The notes under the pieces are model-generated. The model was given only the letters and a program-made list of their open reading frames with translations. It did no database searches and had not been told where the DNA came from. 64,000 bases of DNA, from assembly GCA_002394395.1 (NCBI GenBank), contig DGTR01000027.1, positions 530 to 64,529 on the forward strand, in the 5' to 3' direction. Each line of letters begins with the position of its first letter. The first letter of the stretch is position 1. Origin of the DNA: Bacteroidales bacterium UBA4331 (GTDB lineage Bacteria; Bacteroidota; Bacteroidia; Bacteroidales; Paludibacteraceae). A program made the translations under genes and the position numbers. This document shows positions 40,709-48,694 of this stretch, piece by piece.

Positions 40709-41922
40709 GCGATTTTCATTTTTCTCGTGGGATACCATGCGGCAACAAAACCCAAAGTCAAGACAATCACGGCGACTAATATGATATCGACTGCCTGAAC
40801 CTGAACTGGGTAGGCAGAGATGATATACTCTGCGCCTGAACCCAATTTGAGCCATTCGAAATGCTGCTGCCCCAGACACAAGAGCACGCCGATGACGAGT
40901 CCGCCTATCGTGCCGAGTGTGGAGATCAGCCATCCCTCCAGGAGGAAGATTCTCCGGATGGTCGGTTCGTCGGCGCCTAAATCTGAGAGGATACGGATGT
41001 CTTCGCGCTTGTCGATGATCAGCATCGAGAGCGAACCGATGTTGTTAAACAGGGCGATCAGAAGGATAAAAACCAGCAGCAGTACCGTCAGCAGTTTCTC
41101 GATTTTGAGGATGCGGAAGAAATCAGCCTGCTGCTCATAGCGGTCGAGAACCCGATAGCCGGGACCGAGTGCTTTCGCTATCTGGGATTGGAGATTGGAG
41201 ATTTTTACCCCTTCTTTGGGTTGGATGCGCAGCGCCGATGCGGTGTGTTCGTCGTACTCGAAGAGCCGCTGCGCCAAGGGCAGGGATACTAATATCAACT
41301 GGTCGTCGTAATCGATCTGGTTGACCGCAAACGTGCCGGCGATGAAAGCATGCTCGTGCAGCAGAGACAAGTCCGGTCGCATGAGGTTGATACGCTCCGT
41401 CCGCCGCGGCGCATAGAGATGAAGCGCACCCGTGAAATGGGCATTGATACCTATCTGCGCCGCCAGACCCCTTCCTAACACCGCGCGCTCGAAAGCACCG
41501 TCCCAGACGGAATAAAAGCCGTCGGTGATGATGGAGTCGATATGTGCCGTCTGTTCAAAAAGCGAATCCACGCCCATGACACGCGCGGGCAGTTGATGGT
41601 CCTTATAGCGGATGAGAGCGGTCTGCTCCAACTGCATGGAGACGGCCTCGATATCCTCGCGCGCGTACAAAGAAACGACAGGCGCCGTGTCGGTGCGCAA
41701 GGTGGTGCCTTCTGCAGGAACAACCATCAAGGCTGGATCGAACTCCGAGAACATATGCTCTACCAGCACCCCGAAACCGTTCATCACGGAGAGTACACAA
41801 ACCATCGCCGCCGTGACAACCATCACAGCGGCGGCACTAATGCCGGAGACGATATTTATGGCGTTATGCCCTTTCTTCGAGAATAAATACCGCCAGGCAA
41901 TATGGTTTTCGAGATTAGCCAT
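40705..41922 (-). CDS. FtsX-like ABC transporter permease (LolC/LolE type)
   Basis: 405-residue inner-membrane permease of the lipoprotein-releasing family. First transmembrane helix in INIVSGISAAAVMVVTAAMV, a large periplasmic MacB_PCD-like domain (GVDSLFEQTAHIDSI), then three C-terminal helices with the FtsX signature ILLIALFNNIGSLSMLIIDKREDIRILSDLGA. The start at 41922 (MANLENHIAWRYLFSKKG) is the family N-terminus. An ATPase partner is not in the window. The segment ISNLQSQI is encoded by a GATTGGA array (41186-41206). It overlaps rbfA by 8 bp. Confidence 0.87.
   Translation of the reverse strand: MANLENHIAWRYLFSKKGHNAINIVSGISAAAVMVVTAAMVCVLSVMNGFGVLVEHMFSEFDPALMVVPAEGTTLRTDTAPVVSLYAREDIEAVSMQLEQTALIRYKDHQLPARVMGVDSLFEQTAHIDSIITDGFYSVWDGAFERAVLGRGLAAQIGINAHFTGALHLYAPRRTERINLMRPDLSLLHEHAFIAGTFAVNQIDYDDQLILVSLPLAQRLFEYDEHTASALRIQPKEGVKISNLQSQIAKALGPGYRVLDRYEQQADFFRILKIEKLLTVLLLVFILLIALFNNIGSLSMLIIDKREDIRILSDLGADEPTIRRIFLLEGWLISTLGTIGGLVIGVLLCLGQQHFEWLKLGSGAEYIISAYPVQVQAVDIILVAVIVLTLGFVAAWYPTRKMKIA
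41186..41206. repeat. 7-bp GATTGGA array inside the permease gene
   Basis: GATTGGA, GATTGGA, GATTTTT, encoding ISNLQSQI on the minus strand. Confidence 0.55.
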
Positions 41923-42250
41923 GCAGCAACTCATCAATGCGCTCCATTCGATCGATAGTAGTATCCAGGTGGAAGATGATCTCCGGAATAATGCGCAATT
42001 GATGGCGCTCCAATGTGCCGAGTTCACCGCGGAAACGGTGGGTGTTCTCTTCAATCAGCGTCATGGTCTGCTCCACTTTGTCCTGCGGAAAAATAGAGAG
42101 ATAGATGTGCGCAATAGAGAGATCAGGCGACACGCGCACTTCGCTCACGGAAATCAGTGTTCCGCTCAGCGTGCGCGCGTATCGCAAAAGGATGTCGCTC
42201 ATGTCTTTTTGAATCAACCGAGCGATCTTGTGTTGTCTAGTGCTTTCCAT
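41915..42250 (-). CDS. rbfA: Ribosome-binding factor A
   Basis: 111-residue KH-fold protein for 30S maturation. Recognised from RIARLIQKDMSDILLRYARTL, SVSEVRVSPDLSIAHIYLSIF and the C-terminal RIIPEIIFHLDTTIDRMERIDELL. Length typical. First gene of the rbfA-permease-lipoprotein-xerD-DUF5686 run; the rpmH gene lies upstream on the same strand across a 118-bp palindrome-rich spacer. Confidence 0.94.
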   Translation of the reverse strand: MESTRQHKIARLIQKDMSDILLRYARTLSGTLISVSEVRVSPDLSIAHIYLSIFPQDKVEQTMTLIEENTHRFRGELGTLERHQLRIIPEIIFHLDTTIDRMERIDELLHG

Positions 42251-42342
42251 AAATCCCTTGGGATTTTTGGGGACCCCGCAAATTTTAAATTTGTGGGGAG
42301 AGCGAGCGTCCCCGAGTATTTACTGCCTAAACTTAGTTTAGG
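42251..42342. repeat. Three palindromes between rpmH and rbfA
   Basis: AAATCCCTTGGGATTT (42251-42266), a 25-bp palindrome CCCCGCAAATTT...TTTGTGGGG (42274-42298) and CCTAAACTTAGTTTAGG (42326-42342). In this order they would be rpmH-rbfA leader RNA hairpins, possibly terminators or processing signals. Confidence 0.65.
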
Positions 42343-42368
42343 TACATATACGAGGGGAACGAGCGCGA

Positions 42369-42527
42369 CTAAAATTTGTGGCGTCCTTCGTCGGCTACAG
42401 TCAGTTTCTTACGACCTTTAGCGCGGCGTGCAGCCAGTACGCGGCGACCGTTTGCGGTTGCCATTCTCTCCAAGAAGCCGTGTTTGTTACGACGCTTGCG
42501 TTGGGATGGTTGGAATGTACGTTTCAT
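42369..42527 (-). CDS. rpmH: 50S ribosomal protein L34
   Basis: 52-residue ribosomal protein, on the minus strand, ATG at 42527 and stop TAG at 42369-42371. The sequence [18 protein letters not shown], then [20 protein letters not shown], is the L34 signature. rnpA and dnaA are not next to it, unlike the classical arrangement. It has its own promoter and a hairpin leader. Confidence 0.96.
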   Translation of the reverse strand: MKRTFQPSQRKRRNKHGFLERMATANGRRVLAARRAKGRKKLTVADEGRHKF

Positions 42528-42545
42528 TGTTTTATAAGTATTTGA

Positions 42546-42561
42546 GTCCTCTCACGAGGAC
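42546..42561 (-). promoter_or_regulatory. Leader hairpin of rpmH
   Basis: GTCCTC, TCAC, GAGGAC: perfect 6-bp stem in the transcribed leader, 19 bp before the ATG. Could be a ribosomal-protein control element. Confidence 0.4.
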
Positions 42562-42584
42562 GGGTTTATACGTCAAAAAGCCTG

Positions 42585-42615
42585 CAAAATTACTGCTTTT
42601 TTTTGATATGACCAA
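42585..42615 (-). promoter_or_regulatory. rpmH promoter
   Basis: Minus strand: TTTG (ending 42613), 20 bp beginning GTCATATC plus A-run, TAATTTTG (42592-42585). It starts 36 bp from the recO stop codon. Confidence 0.85.
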
Positions 42616-42650
42616 ATTTTTTCGCATTTTTTTTGCTTTTGAATGCATTT

Positions 42651-43211
42651 TTAGTCAAAAACCTCCATTAAAACATCCAAAGAACGGGGAGTTTTCCATG
42701 TTTCTACGTGTTCTTCGAAATATGCGCATAGTGCGCGAAGTTGTTTCTGCCGCTCTGCCCTTGTCTGCGGCAAAGGGAGTTCTTCGCTCATCGCAAAACC
42801 TAATTTGGCGGCCAGACCTATCAGAAACGATAAATGAAAATTCTGCGGCTCGTCTGTCTCGTCCAACTCCTGAATGGATTGCGCAATATAATCAAACATC
42901 GGTTCATCGCTCATGGGGTGTCTTAGTACATGGTACAGCACTTCGCTGATGAAGAGCGCGATGGTCCTTTTGTACGGGTCGGTATCGATGGTGCGTGGAA
43001 CAAAGGTTAACTGCGCTGTGCGGATCGACCGCTCGTCTGTCGTGAGTTGGAGAATCGACAAAGGGTTGTATCGTCCGGAGGTGTTCTTCCGTCCGATCCC
43101 ATACACCATATAATTAATACGCCCGCCCGCGCGTGTGTACGCATGTAAGAGGTGGGCTTTGTCGGAGTGGGGTTGCAACGAGAGTACTATCGCATCAGTC
43201 GTGGTGTACAT
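42651..43211 (-). CDS. recO: DNA repair protein RecO, shorter than usual
   Basis: RecO helps RecA displace SSB. The 186-residue protein has the OB-fold N-terminus (TTTDAIVLSLQPHSDKAHLLHAYT) and the helical DPYKRTIALFISEVLYHVLR segment. It ends about 50 residues earlier than typical RecO (about 240) and lacks the Cys4 zinc-finger region. Nothing indicates a frameshift: the stop is followed almost directly by the rpmH promoter. It overlaps the metallophosphoesterase gene by 17 bp. Confidence 0.85.
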   Translation of the reverse strand: MYTTTDAIVLSLQPHSDKAHLLHAYTRAGGRINYMVYGIGRKNTSGRYNPLSILQLTTDERSIRTAQLTFVPRTIDTDPYKRTIALFISEVLYHVLRHPMSDEPMFDYIAQSIQELDETDEPQNFHLSFLIGLAAKLGFAMSEELPLPQTRAERQKQLRALCAYFEEHVETWKTPRSLDVLMEVFD

Positions 43212-44148
43212 AGAGACTATCGATAAGCACTCCGTCGGTCAGACGATAGGTCTTGAAAATAAGAGGTCCATGCCCCGTAGAATCTGCGTTTGTTGTGGTC
43301 TCGATTACTGCGTAAGCAGGAACGGAGTCCACCACTTCGGGGGTGTAGAAGAATTTCTGTTCTTTAGGTTTGCCGGCAGTGTTAATGACTACAAACGGCG
43401 TACGGCGCATGTAGTTGTGGTCATGTCCCGCGAGTACCAGATCAGCTTCGCCTAAGGCATGGCGGAAAGCACTGTAGATCAGCACATTCGCGCGGCCTTT
43501 TCCTACGGACAGTACCGGGTGATGCATCATCACGACTACGAACCGTCCGTCCGCTCTCGCTTGTGTCATCACCCTGCGCAGCCAGGTCAGCGTTCTTGTC
43601 AGATGTACCAGACGATTCAGCGGGTTAGTATCAATCGCGATGAACCGTATAGCCGGCAGATCGACATAGTAAGAGGCACCCGGTACAGTTTCCGGACCGT
43701 TCTCCGGATGCGCGAAAGCATGCTCCCAAACGGGTGAGAGTTCTTTATGAACCCCTTTGGAGTACTCGTGATTGCCCGGCGTGACGATGACCGGCATGCC
43801 ATTGAGCGCCGAGGCACTCCATTCGCGAAGCAGCAGCTGATAGTAATAATCCTGCCCCCGGTCCATCCAATCGCCCACTTGTGCGAGCGCTTCGGCTTCG
43901 GGTACCCGTGCCGCGAGGGTGTCGTAATCGGCCTGCGTGAGCCTGTTATGTACGTCGCCCAGCACAAGGATTGTCGTTTTCTCAGGCGTTGTGTCTCTCT
44001 CGAAAACAGGGAAGGTATAGTCCTGCGTGAGACCGGTCCACTGGGGTTCTTCAGGCATGCCGAACCACGCCTGCCAGCGGAGGGCGCAGATCACTGCGCC
44101 TCCCGCTAACAGAAGGGTTAGGAACACTATGTAGCCCCACTTGCGCAT
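43195..44148 (-). CDS. Membrane-anchored metallophosphoesterase
   Basis: 317 residues with an N-terminal transmembrane helix (VFLTLLLAGGAVICAL) and a calcineurin-like phosphoesterase domain: LVLGDVHNRL, QVGDWMDRGQDYYYQ, VTPGNHEY, MMHHPVLS and LAGHDHNYMR supply the dimetal ligands. Substrate unknown; active site expected in the periplasm. Its ATG shares one base with the stop codon of the DUF3127 gene. Confidence 0.9.
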   Translation of the reverse strand: MRKWGYIVFLTLLLAGGAVICALRWQAWFGMPEEPQWTGLTQDYTFPVFERDTTPEKTTILVLGDVHNRLTQADYDTLAARVPEAEALAQVGDWMDRGQDYYYQLLLREWSASALNGMPVIVTPGNHEYSKGVHKELSPVWEHAFAHPENGPETVPGASYYVDLPAIRFIAIDTNPLNRLVHLTRTLTWLRRVMTQARADGRFVVVMMHHPVLSVGKGRANVLIYSAFRHALGEADLVLAGHDHNYMRRTPFVVINTAGKPKEQKFFYTPEVVDSVPAYAVIETTTNADSTGHGPLIFKTYRLTDGVLIDSLYVHHD

Positions 44149-44576
44149 TAGAACGGCAGGTCGCTGGTGCCGTCGCCGGCAGAAGCGTCAAAAGGATCTA
44201 CATTTACCGGCGCACTCTCTACCGGAGCTGCTGCAGGTGCTGCAGCCGGTTGTGCAGGAGCTGCTGCCGGGGCTGCCGGAGCAGGAGCGGCTGCGGCTTG
44301 TGTGGTGTCACCCTGCTGGATGCGCCATGCGCGGATAGAGGTGTACCAACGGCCGTTGAACTCGCGGCTCTCGATATCGAAACTAACGGTAACCAGCTGA
44401 TCTACATCGCAGGGGTTCTGCTTGATACGCTCCTCGCCGAACACCTCGAAATGTACCTTGCGGGGGTACTGATCCAGGGTCTCGAGTACGTATGGCTGTA
44501 CTTTCCACGGGTTGCCGTTACGGCCTATGCCCTCTTGGGCGGGCAGTACTTGGATGATTTTTCCTACTACTTCCAT
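44148..44576 (-). CDS. DUF3127 OB-fold protein with SSB-like C-terminal tip
   Basis: 142 residues. The N-terminal OB-type domain (GKIIQVLPAQEGIGRNGNPW, FEVFGEERIKQ, VSFDIESREFNGRW) is DUF3127. A long Ala/Pro-rich linker (about 95-125) follows, and the acidic tail ends SDLPF. The OB fold, disordered linker and DxPF tip copy the layout of bacterial SSB, whose tip recruits repair enzymes. It lies in the pgk-DUF3127-metallophosphoesterase-recO run. Single-stranded DNA or RNA binding is inferred. Confidence 0.82.
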   Translation of the reverse strand: MEVVGKIIQVLPAQEGIGRNGNPWKVQPYVLETLDQYPRKVHFEVFGEERIKQNPCDVDQLVTVSFDIESREFNGRWYTSIRAWRIQQGDTTQAAAAPAPAAPAAAPAQPAAAPAAAPVESAPVNVDPFDASAGDGTSDLPF

Positions 44577-44608
44577 GTCTTTAAACTTTCAGTTTTAAAC
44601 ATTCAACC

Positions 44609-45859
44609 TTATTCGCCTTTAATAGCAGCCACACCCGGGAGTACTTTTCCTTCGATTGCTTCGAGGAGTGCACCACCACCGGTGGAGATATACGAAACCT
44701 TGTCTGCCAGACCGAACTTGTTGACGCAAGCTACGGAGTCGCCACCGCCGATGAGCGAGAAAGCACCTTCTGCCGTTGCCTCTGCAATCGCGTTACCGAT
44801 AGCGCGGCTGCCGTCGCAGAAGTTATCGAACTCGAACACACCTGCAGGACCGTTCCAAAGAATGGTCTTGGCGCCCTTGATAGCGTTAGCGAAGTTCTTC
44901 TGTGCCTCAGGACCGGCATCCAGACCTTCCCAGCCCTCAGGAATAGCATTGGACGGGAATACCTTCTGGTTGGCGTCGTTGCTGAAACTGTCTGCGCAAA
45001 TAGCGTCCGGAGCGAGCACGAGCTCTACGCCGTTCTTCTTGGCCAATTCCTCTACACCTAATGCTACATCGAGTTTGTCGAGCTCTACGATCGAACCGCC
45101 GATCTCGCCGCCGTGTGCTTTAGCGAAAGTATAAGTCATACCGCCGCAGAGAATCAGTTTATCTACTTTGCCCAGCAGGTTCTCGATGATACCGATCTTC
45201 GAGCTTACTTTCGAACCGCCCATGATTGCTACAAACGGACGTTTGATATCTTTGAGGATAGCATCAACCGCAGCTACTTCTTTCTCCATCAGGAATCCGA
45301 GCATCTTGTTGTCTGCGTCGAAATAATCGGCGATGACAGCGGTCGATGCATGTTTGCGGTGAGCGGTACCGAAAGCGTCCATCACGTAGCAGTCTGCGTA
45401 CGAAGCGAGCGTCTTAGCGAACTCTTTCTGACGTGCTTTCATCTCTTTCTTGGCGGACTCGTAAGCGGGATCCTCTTTCTCGATACCTACAGGTTTGCCT
45501 TCCTCCTCCGGATAGAAACGGAGGTTCTCCAGCAGCAGTACCTCGCCCGGTTTGAGAGCGGCAGCCTGTGCCTGTGCTTTTGCGCAGTCCTCTGCGAATT
45601 GAACCGGACGACCTAAGGCTTCTGCTACTGCATCTTTGATCTGACCAAGGCTGAACTTAGCCTGCACTTTGCCTTTCGGCTTGCCCATGTGGCTCATGAT
45701 AATCAGCGCACCACCTTCATCCAGGATGTGTTTGAGGGTCGGAAGCGCACCACGGATACGGGTGTCGTCTGTGATTTTTCCATTCTCGTCCAGGGGCACA
45801 TTGAAGTCCACACGAACGATCGCCTTCTTGCCGGCGAATTTGTAATCTTTAATCGTCAT
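44609..45859 (-). CDS. pgk: Phosphoglycerate kinase
   Basis: Glycolytic enzyme transferring phosphate from 1,3-bisphosphoglycerate to ADP. The 416-residue protein has the substrate-binding [49 protein letters not shown] and the C-terminal nucleotide-binding [13 protein letters not shown] plus [12 protein letters not shown]. The HRxHxS-type loop reads HRKHAST. Standard length. A CGTAAT/CGTTAT 8-bp array fills the 65-bp spacer to the DUF6242-like gene. Confidence 0.97.
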   Translation of the reverse strand: MTIKDYKFAGKKAIVRVDFNVPLDENGKITDDTRIRGALPTLKHILDEGGALIIMSHMGKPKGKVQAKFSLGQIKDAVAEALGRPVQFAEDCAKAQAQAAALKPGEVLLLENLRFYPEEEGKPVGIEKEDPAYESAKKEMKARQKEFAKTLASYADCYVMDAFGTAHRKHASTAVIADYFDADNKMLGFLMEKEVAAVDAILKDIKRPFVAIMGGSKVSSKIGIIENLLGKVDKLILCGGMTYTFAKAHGGEIGGSIVELDKLDVALGVEELAKKNGVELVLAPDAICADSFSNDANQKVFPSNAIPEGWEGLDAGPEAQKNFANAIKGAKTILWNGPAGVFEFDNFCDGSRAIGNAIAEATAEGAFSLIGGGDSVACVNKFGLADKVSYISTGGGALLEAIEGKVLPGVAAIKGE

Positions 45860-45893
45860 AATGTGTTATATTTTAGTTGTTTTTAGTTGCTTT

Positions 45894-45925
45894 CGTAATC
45901 CCGTAATCACGTTATTACGTTATTT
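45894..45925. repeat. 8-bp CGTAATNN/CGTTATTN array upstream of pgk
   Basis: CGTAATCC, CGTAATCA, CGTTATTA, CGTTATTT with an exact period. It directly abuts the stop codon of the upstream lipoprotein gene. Confidence 0.8.
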
Positions 45926-47259
45926 TATTTCCAATCGATGGAGTTCAGCCTTCCGCGATAGACGTCGCTGTACGAGGAGGTCTGATCCTGTCCGCCGAAT
46001 AAATAAATATCGTTCCCGCGCACGATGGCGGTCTGTTTCTGCCGTGCCTGATAGACTTCGGGCAGCTGGTTCTTGGTGGTGTCCGCTTTGGTCCAAGTCA
46101 TGCCCTCATTGGTGGAGACGAGGATGTCCCGACCGAAATAAGTCATCTGGTCGTCCACGCCGCCGAAGAGTAACATCTGATTATTGTACCAAACGACAGA
46201 CATTCCTGTCATGCCGGATACTTTCGGACGGTCGATAGAGAACTCCTCCAGCCGGTATTGCCCTTTGGGCTGCGGGTGCTCGGAGTACTCCAGGTGCCAT
46301 TTGGTGCCGAGACTCTTGCCGTTCTCCGCAAAGCCGCCGATGATCATCGCCCGCTCACGACCGCTGGGGCTGTTGAAACACAGAGTCGCAAAATCGCTGA
46401 TAGGAAACTCACCTTGGGGCTTCAAACCGCTCAGCGTCAACTCACCGTTATGGAAATATCCTAATTCGTATTGGTCCTCTTTCTGCGTCAGTACCCATGC
46501 CATGCCGTTCCAGTAAAGCAGCATCGTCACTACTTCTTCTGTTACCGCGTTCGGCGTCCAGGTGACCGCATCGTCCGAGGTGTAAATCGTATGATCCTGC
46601 GCGTAGTAAAGGGTCTGGTCATCGGAGATCATCTGCCGCACTTTGGTACCTGCGGGCAGACCTGTCGGTGCTACAGGAGTACTCCATTCCTCGCCTTTTT
46701 CGGAGCGATAGACGGAGAGTTCAAAACCGTTCGACACCATCATCACGAAATCGCCGTTCTGCTCCAATACGCGTTGTTCCGTCTCTTCGTGGTCGTCAAA
46801 ACCGTCGAAGATCTTCTCCCACGTATAGAGGTCGGGATCCACCTGATGCACCGTCGGACGGATCTCATAAACCTTGGTGTTCGTCTTGTCCGCGGAACGG
46901 ATAGAGAGATATATGGGGCTCTTGGTGAAGTCAAGCGTGTCGTAGCCCGTCAGCAGGCAAACCGTGTCCGGGAAGATGAGGGACGAAGCGCTCGGCGTAG
47001 CGGCAAACACAAATCGCGGCACTACGCGGTGCAGATCCGTGCCATAGAGCATCGAGTCTTTGTTCCACACCAAACCCGTATCCAGCCGCTCTTCGACGGT
47101 GAAGACCGCTTGTGCCAGACCCGGCATCGAGTCCGCTTTGGCAAACGAGAATGCACTCAGCCGTGCTACCGACGAAGGGACGGTGGTAGAGCCGGAGTTG
47201 TCACAACCGATTAGCAAAAGTGCAAAAAAACACGTTAATATGTATAATAATTTGCGCAT
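45925..47259 (-). CDS. Secreted kelch-like lipoprotein (DUF6242-like)
   Basis: 444 residues with lipobox ALLLIGC (Cys about 19), a beta-sandwich N-terminal part (about 35-150) and then kelch-like beta-propeller repeats (LLFGGVDDQMTYFG, IYLFGGQDQTSSYSDVYRG, AMIIGGFAENGKS). Such DUF6242 proteins are surface lipoproteins of unknown role in Bacteroidales. Divergent from the cyclo-ligase gene, with -7 boxes facing each other at 47275-47296. Confidence 0.78.
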   Translation of the reverse strand: MRKLLYILTCFFALLLIGCDNSGSTTVPSSVARLSAFSFAKADSMPGLAQAVFTVEERLDTGLVWNKDSMLYGTDLHRVVPRFVFAATPSASSLIFPDTVCLLTGYDTLDFTKSPIYLSIRSADKTNTKVYEIRPTVHQVDPDLYTWEKIFDGFDDHEETEQRVLEQNGDFVMMVSNGFELSVYRSEKGEEWSTPVAPTGLPAGTKVRQMISDDQTLYYAQDHTIYTSDDAVTWTPNAVTEEVVTMLLYWNGMAWVLTQKEDQYELGYFHNGELTLSGLKPQGEFPISDFATLCFNSPSGRERAMIIGGFAENGKSLGTKWHLEYSEHPQPKGQYRLEEFSIDRPKVSGMTGMSVVWYNNQMLLFGGVDDQMTYFGRDILVSTNEGMTWTKADTTKNQLPEVYQARQKQTAIVRGNDIYLFGGQDQTSSYSDVYRGRLNSIDWK

Positions 47260-47296
47260 TTCAAATATTTTTTGTACCTTTGCAGCCGCAAAGGTA
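47251..47296 (+). promoter_or_regulatory. Divergent promoters with mirror-image -7 boxes
   Basis: Plus-strand promoter: TTTG (47251-47254), 20 bp starting CGCATTTC, TACCTTTG (47275-47282). Its GC then AGCC is followed by the exact reverse complement, GCAAAGGTA (47288-47296), a minus-strand -7 box without a visible -33. TACCTTTGC AGCC GCAAAGGTA is a perfect 22-bp inverted repeat. Confidence 0.72.
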
Positions 47297-47312
47297 AAAC
47301 TTATCTACATTT

Positions 47313-47915
47313 ATGTTGTTCGAATCACAAATACATGATCTCAAAATGTGGCTGCCGTGGTGCCGTATCCGTCGTGATCAGGCAGCCCTTCGGGCTATCG
47401 TGGAGCAGCAGCGCCGCATGATGAAACCCGAGGATGTGGCATCTCAGTCCGCACAAGTCATCAGCCAGATTGAGAAGATGACGGCTTTTCGCGAGGCAAA
47501 GACTGTGATGCTTTATTATCCCGTCCATAACGAGGTGGATCTGCGTCCGCTGCTCGCTAAGTATGCGGGTGAAAAAACGTTTCTCTTACCTGTTACCCAT
47601 CGCCACTCGATGGAGGTGCGTCCCTATGACGGGGAGGATATGATGCGGAAGGGACATTTAGGGGTACCTGAGCCGCAGACTCCCACGTATCATGGAGCTA
47701 TTGATTTGATCTTGGTGCCCGGCGTGGTCTTTGACAACCATCGGCACCGTATTGGTCGGGGTGGAGGATATTACGATCGCTTCCTGTCCAAACACAAGAC
47801 TTCGAAACAGGTCGGTGTCTGCTATTCCTTCCAACTGCGCAAGCGCGATATCCCGCACATGTATTCCGATCGCCGCATGGACCGGGTGGTTACTCCTCTG
47901 TCGACCATTGGATAG
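47313..47915 (+). CDS. 5-formyltetrahydrofolate cyclo-ligase
   Basis: Converts 5-formyl-THF to 5,10-methenyl-THF with ATP. The 200-residue protein has VMLYYPVHNEVDLRPLL, the substrate-binding loop region and the ATP-binding signature DLILVPGVVFDNHRHRIGRGGGYYDRFL. The first ATG (47313) starts 24 bp after the presumed transcription start; a second in-frame ATG at 47346 is possible, and the first dozen residues are not family-like. The 3' end overlaps the next minus-strand gene by 26 bp. Confidence 0.9.
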   Translation: MLFESQIHDLKMWLPWCRIRRDQAALRAIVEQQRRMMKPEDVASQSAQVISQIEKMTAFREAKTVMLYYPVHNEVDLRPLLAKYAGEKTFLLPVTHRHSMEVRPYDGEDMMRKGHLGVPEPQTPTYHGAIDLILVPGVVFDNHRHRIGRGGGYYDRFLSKHKTSKQVGVCYSFQLRKRDIPHMYSDRRMDRVVTPLSTIG

Positions 47916-48657
47916 TCGGTTGGCTATCCTGGATGCGTTTCAGCTCTCGGTCACTCTCGGCCGAGAGTTTTCTTTCGCCCTTGCGGTAGTAGTAGATCAC
48001 GCCGTACATCTGACATTTCATCATCTTCGCGTACGGCAGCTGGTCTTTGTAGTAGTCCTCCACGAGGTTCCATATATTCAGTATTATCTCGTCTGCCTGC
48101 GCGCGTAGCGGCTCTAAGTCCCCATGCACACGCTCCGTGTTCTGCACGTGGAAAGCATGCTGCCGTTGGTGATCGCAGAAGATGTCATAATGCACCTTGA
48201 CCTTGTTAATCGCCGGATTATAAATCGGGAAACCGCCGTTCGCCATGCGTTTCTGCTCACCCTCGATAATCTTCTTTCCCCACTCTAAAAGGTACTCTTC
48301 GGTCGATAGATCCGGCACTATATGTTGGTGCGGATCCAGGCCGTAAAGCAGTTTCTGCTCTTTCTTGATCTCGCCGCGGATGACGGAGAGGTTGAGTACC
48401 TGGATGAAATGCGAGATATACATACGTGCGTTCTGCACGATGTGACGGTACTGTTTGTTGGCGTTGACAGTGGAGGCATAGTTGTCTTTGGATTGCATCA
48501 CTATGTTCTCAAACTGCACCAAGAACCGTTGTGCTTCGCTTTGTACTTTGTACGGGATGACCTGCTCGGTATAGTCGGCTCCTTGCGCGCGCTGGATAGC
48601 GTTCTGCAGGGCATGCAGGCGAGCTAAGTCCGTGTTGGGTAATCGACGATAAGGCAT
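47890..48657 (-). CDS. Conserved protein of unknown function, 255 residues
   Basis: Soluble, largely alpha-helical protein. Visible stretches are YRRLPNTDLARLHALQNAI, NARMYISHFIQVLNLSVIRGEI, and the late NIWNLVEDYYKDQLPYAKM, with Tyr/Cys-rich MYGVIYYYRKG. I see no catalytic motif and no signal peptide. It is convergent with the cyclo-ligase and downstream of the prenyl synthase on the same strand; an ATTTACC/ATTTACG array lies in the 37-bp spacer. Function not recognised. Confidence 0.72.
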   Translation of the reverse strand: MPYRRLPNTDLARLHALQNAIQRAQGADYTEQVIPYKVQSEAQRFLVQFENIVMQSKDNYASTVNANKQYRHIVQNARMYISHFIQVLNLSVIRGEIKKEQKLLYGLDPHQHIVPDLSTEEYLLEWGKKIIEGEQKRMANGGFPIYNPAINKVKVHYDIFCDHQRQHAFHVQNTERVHGDLEPLRAQADEIILNIWNLVEDYYKDQLPYAKMMKCQMYGVIYYYRKGERKLSAESDRELKRIQDSQPTIQWSTEE

Positions 48658-48662
48658 CTTGT

Positions 48663-48692
48663 TATTTACGATTTAAACATTTACCATTTGTT
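48663..48692. repeat. ATTTACN 7-8-bp array
   Basis: TATTTACG, ATTTAAAC, ATTTACC, ATTTGTTC between the 255-aa protein gene and the prenyl synthase gene. Confidence 0.6.
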
Positions 48693-48694
48693 CT

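Noticed and set aside
42369..42527. rpmH as a marker of the replication origin
   Set aside because: No dnaA, rnpA or DnaA-box cluster lies nearby, so this L34 gene does not indicate oriC here.
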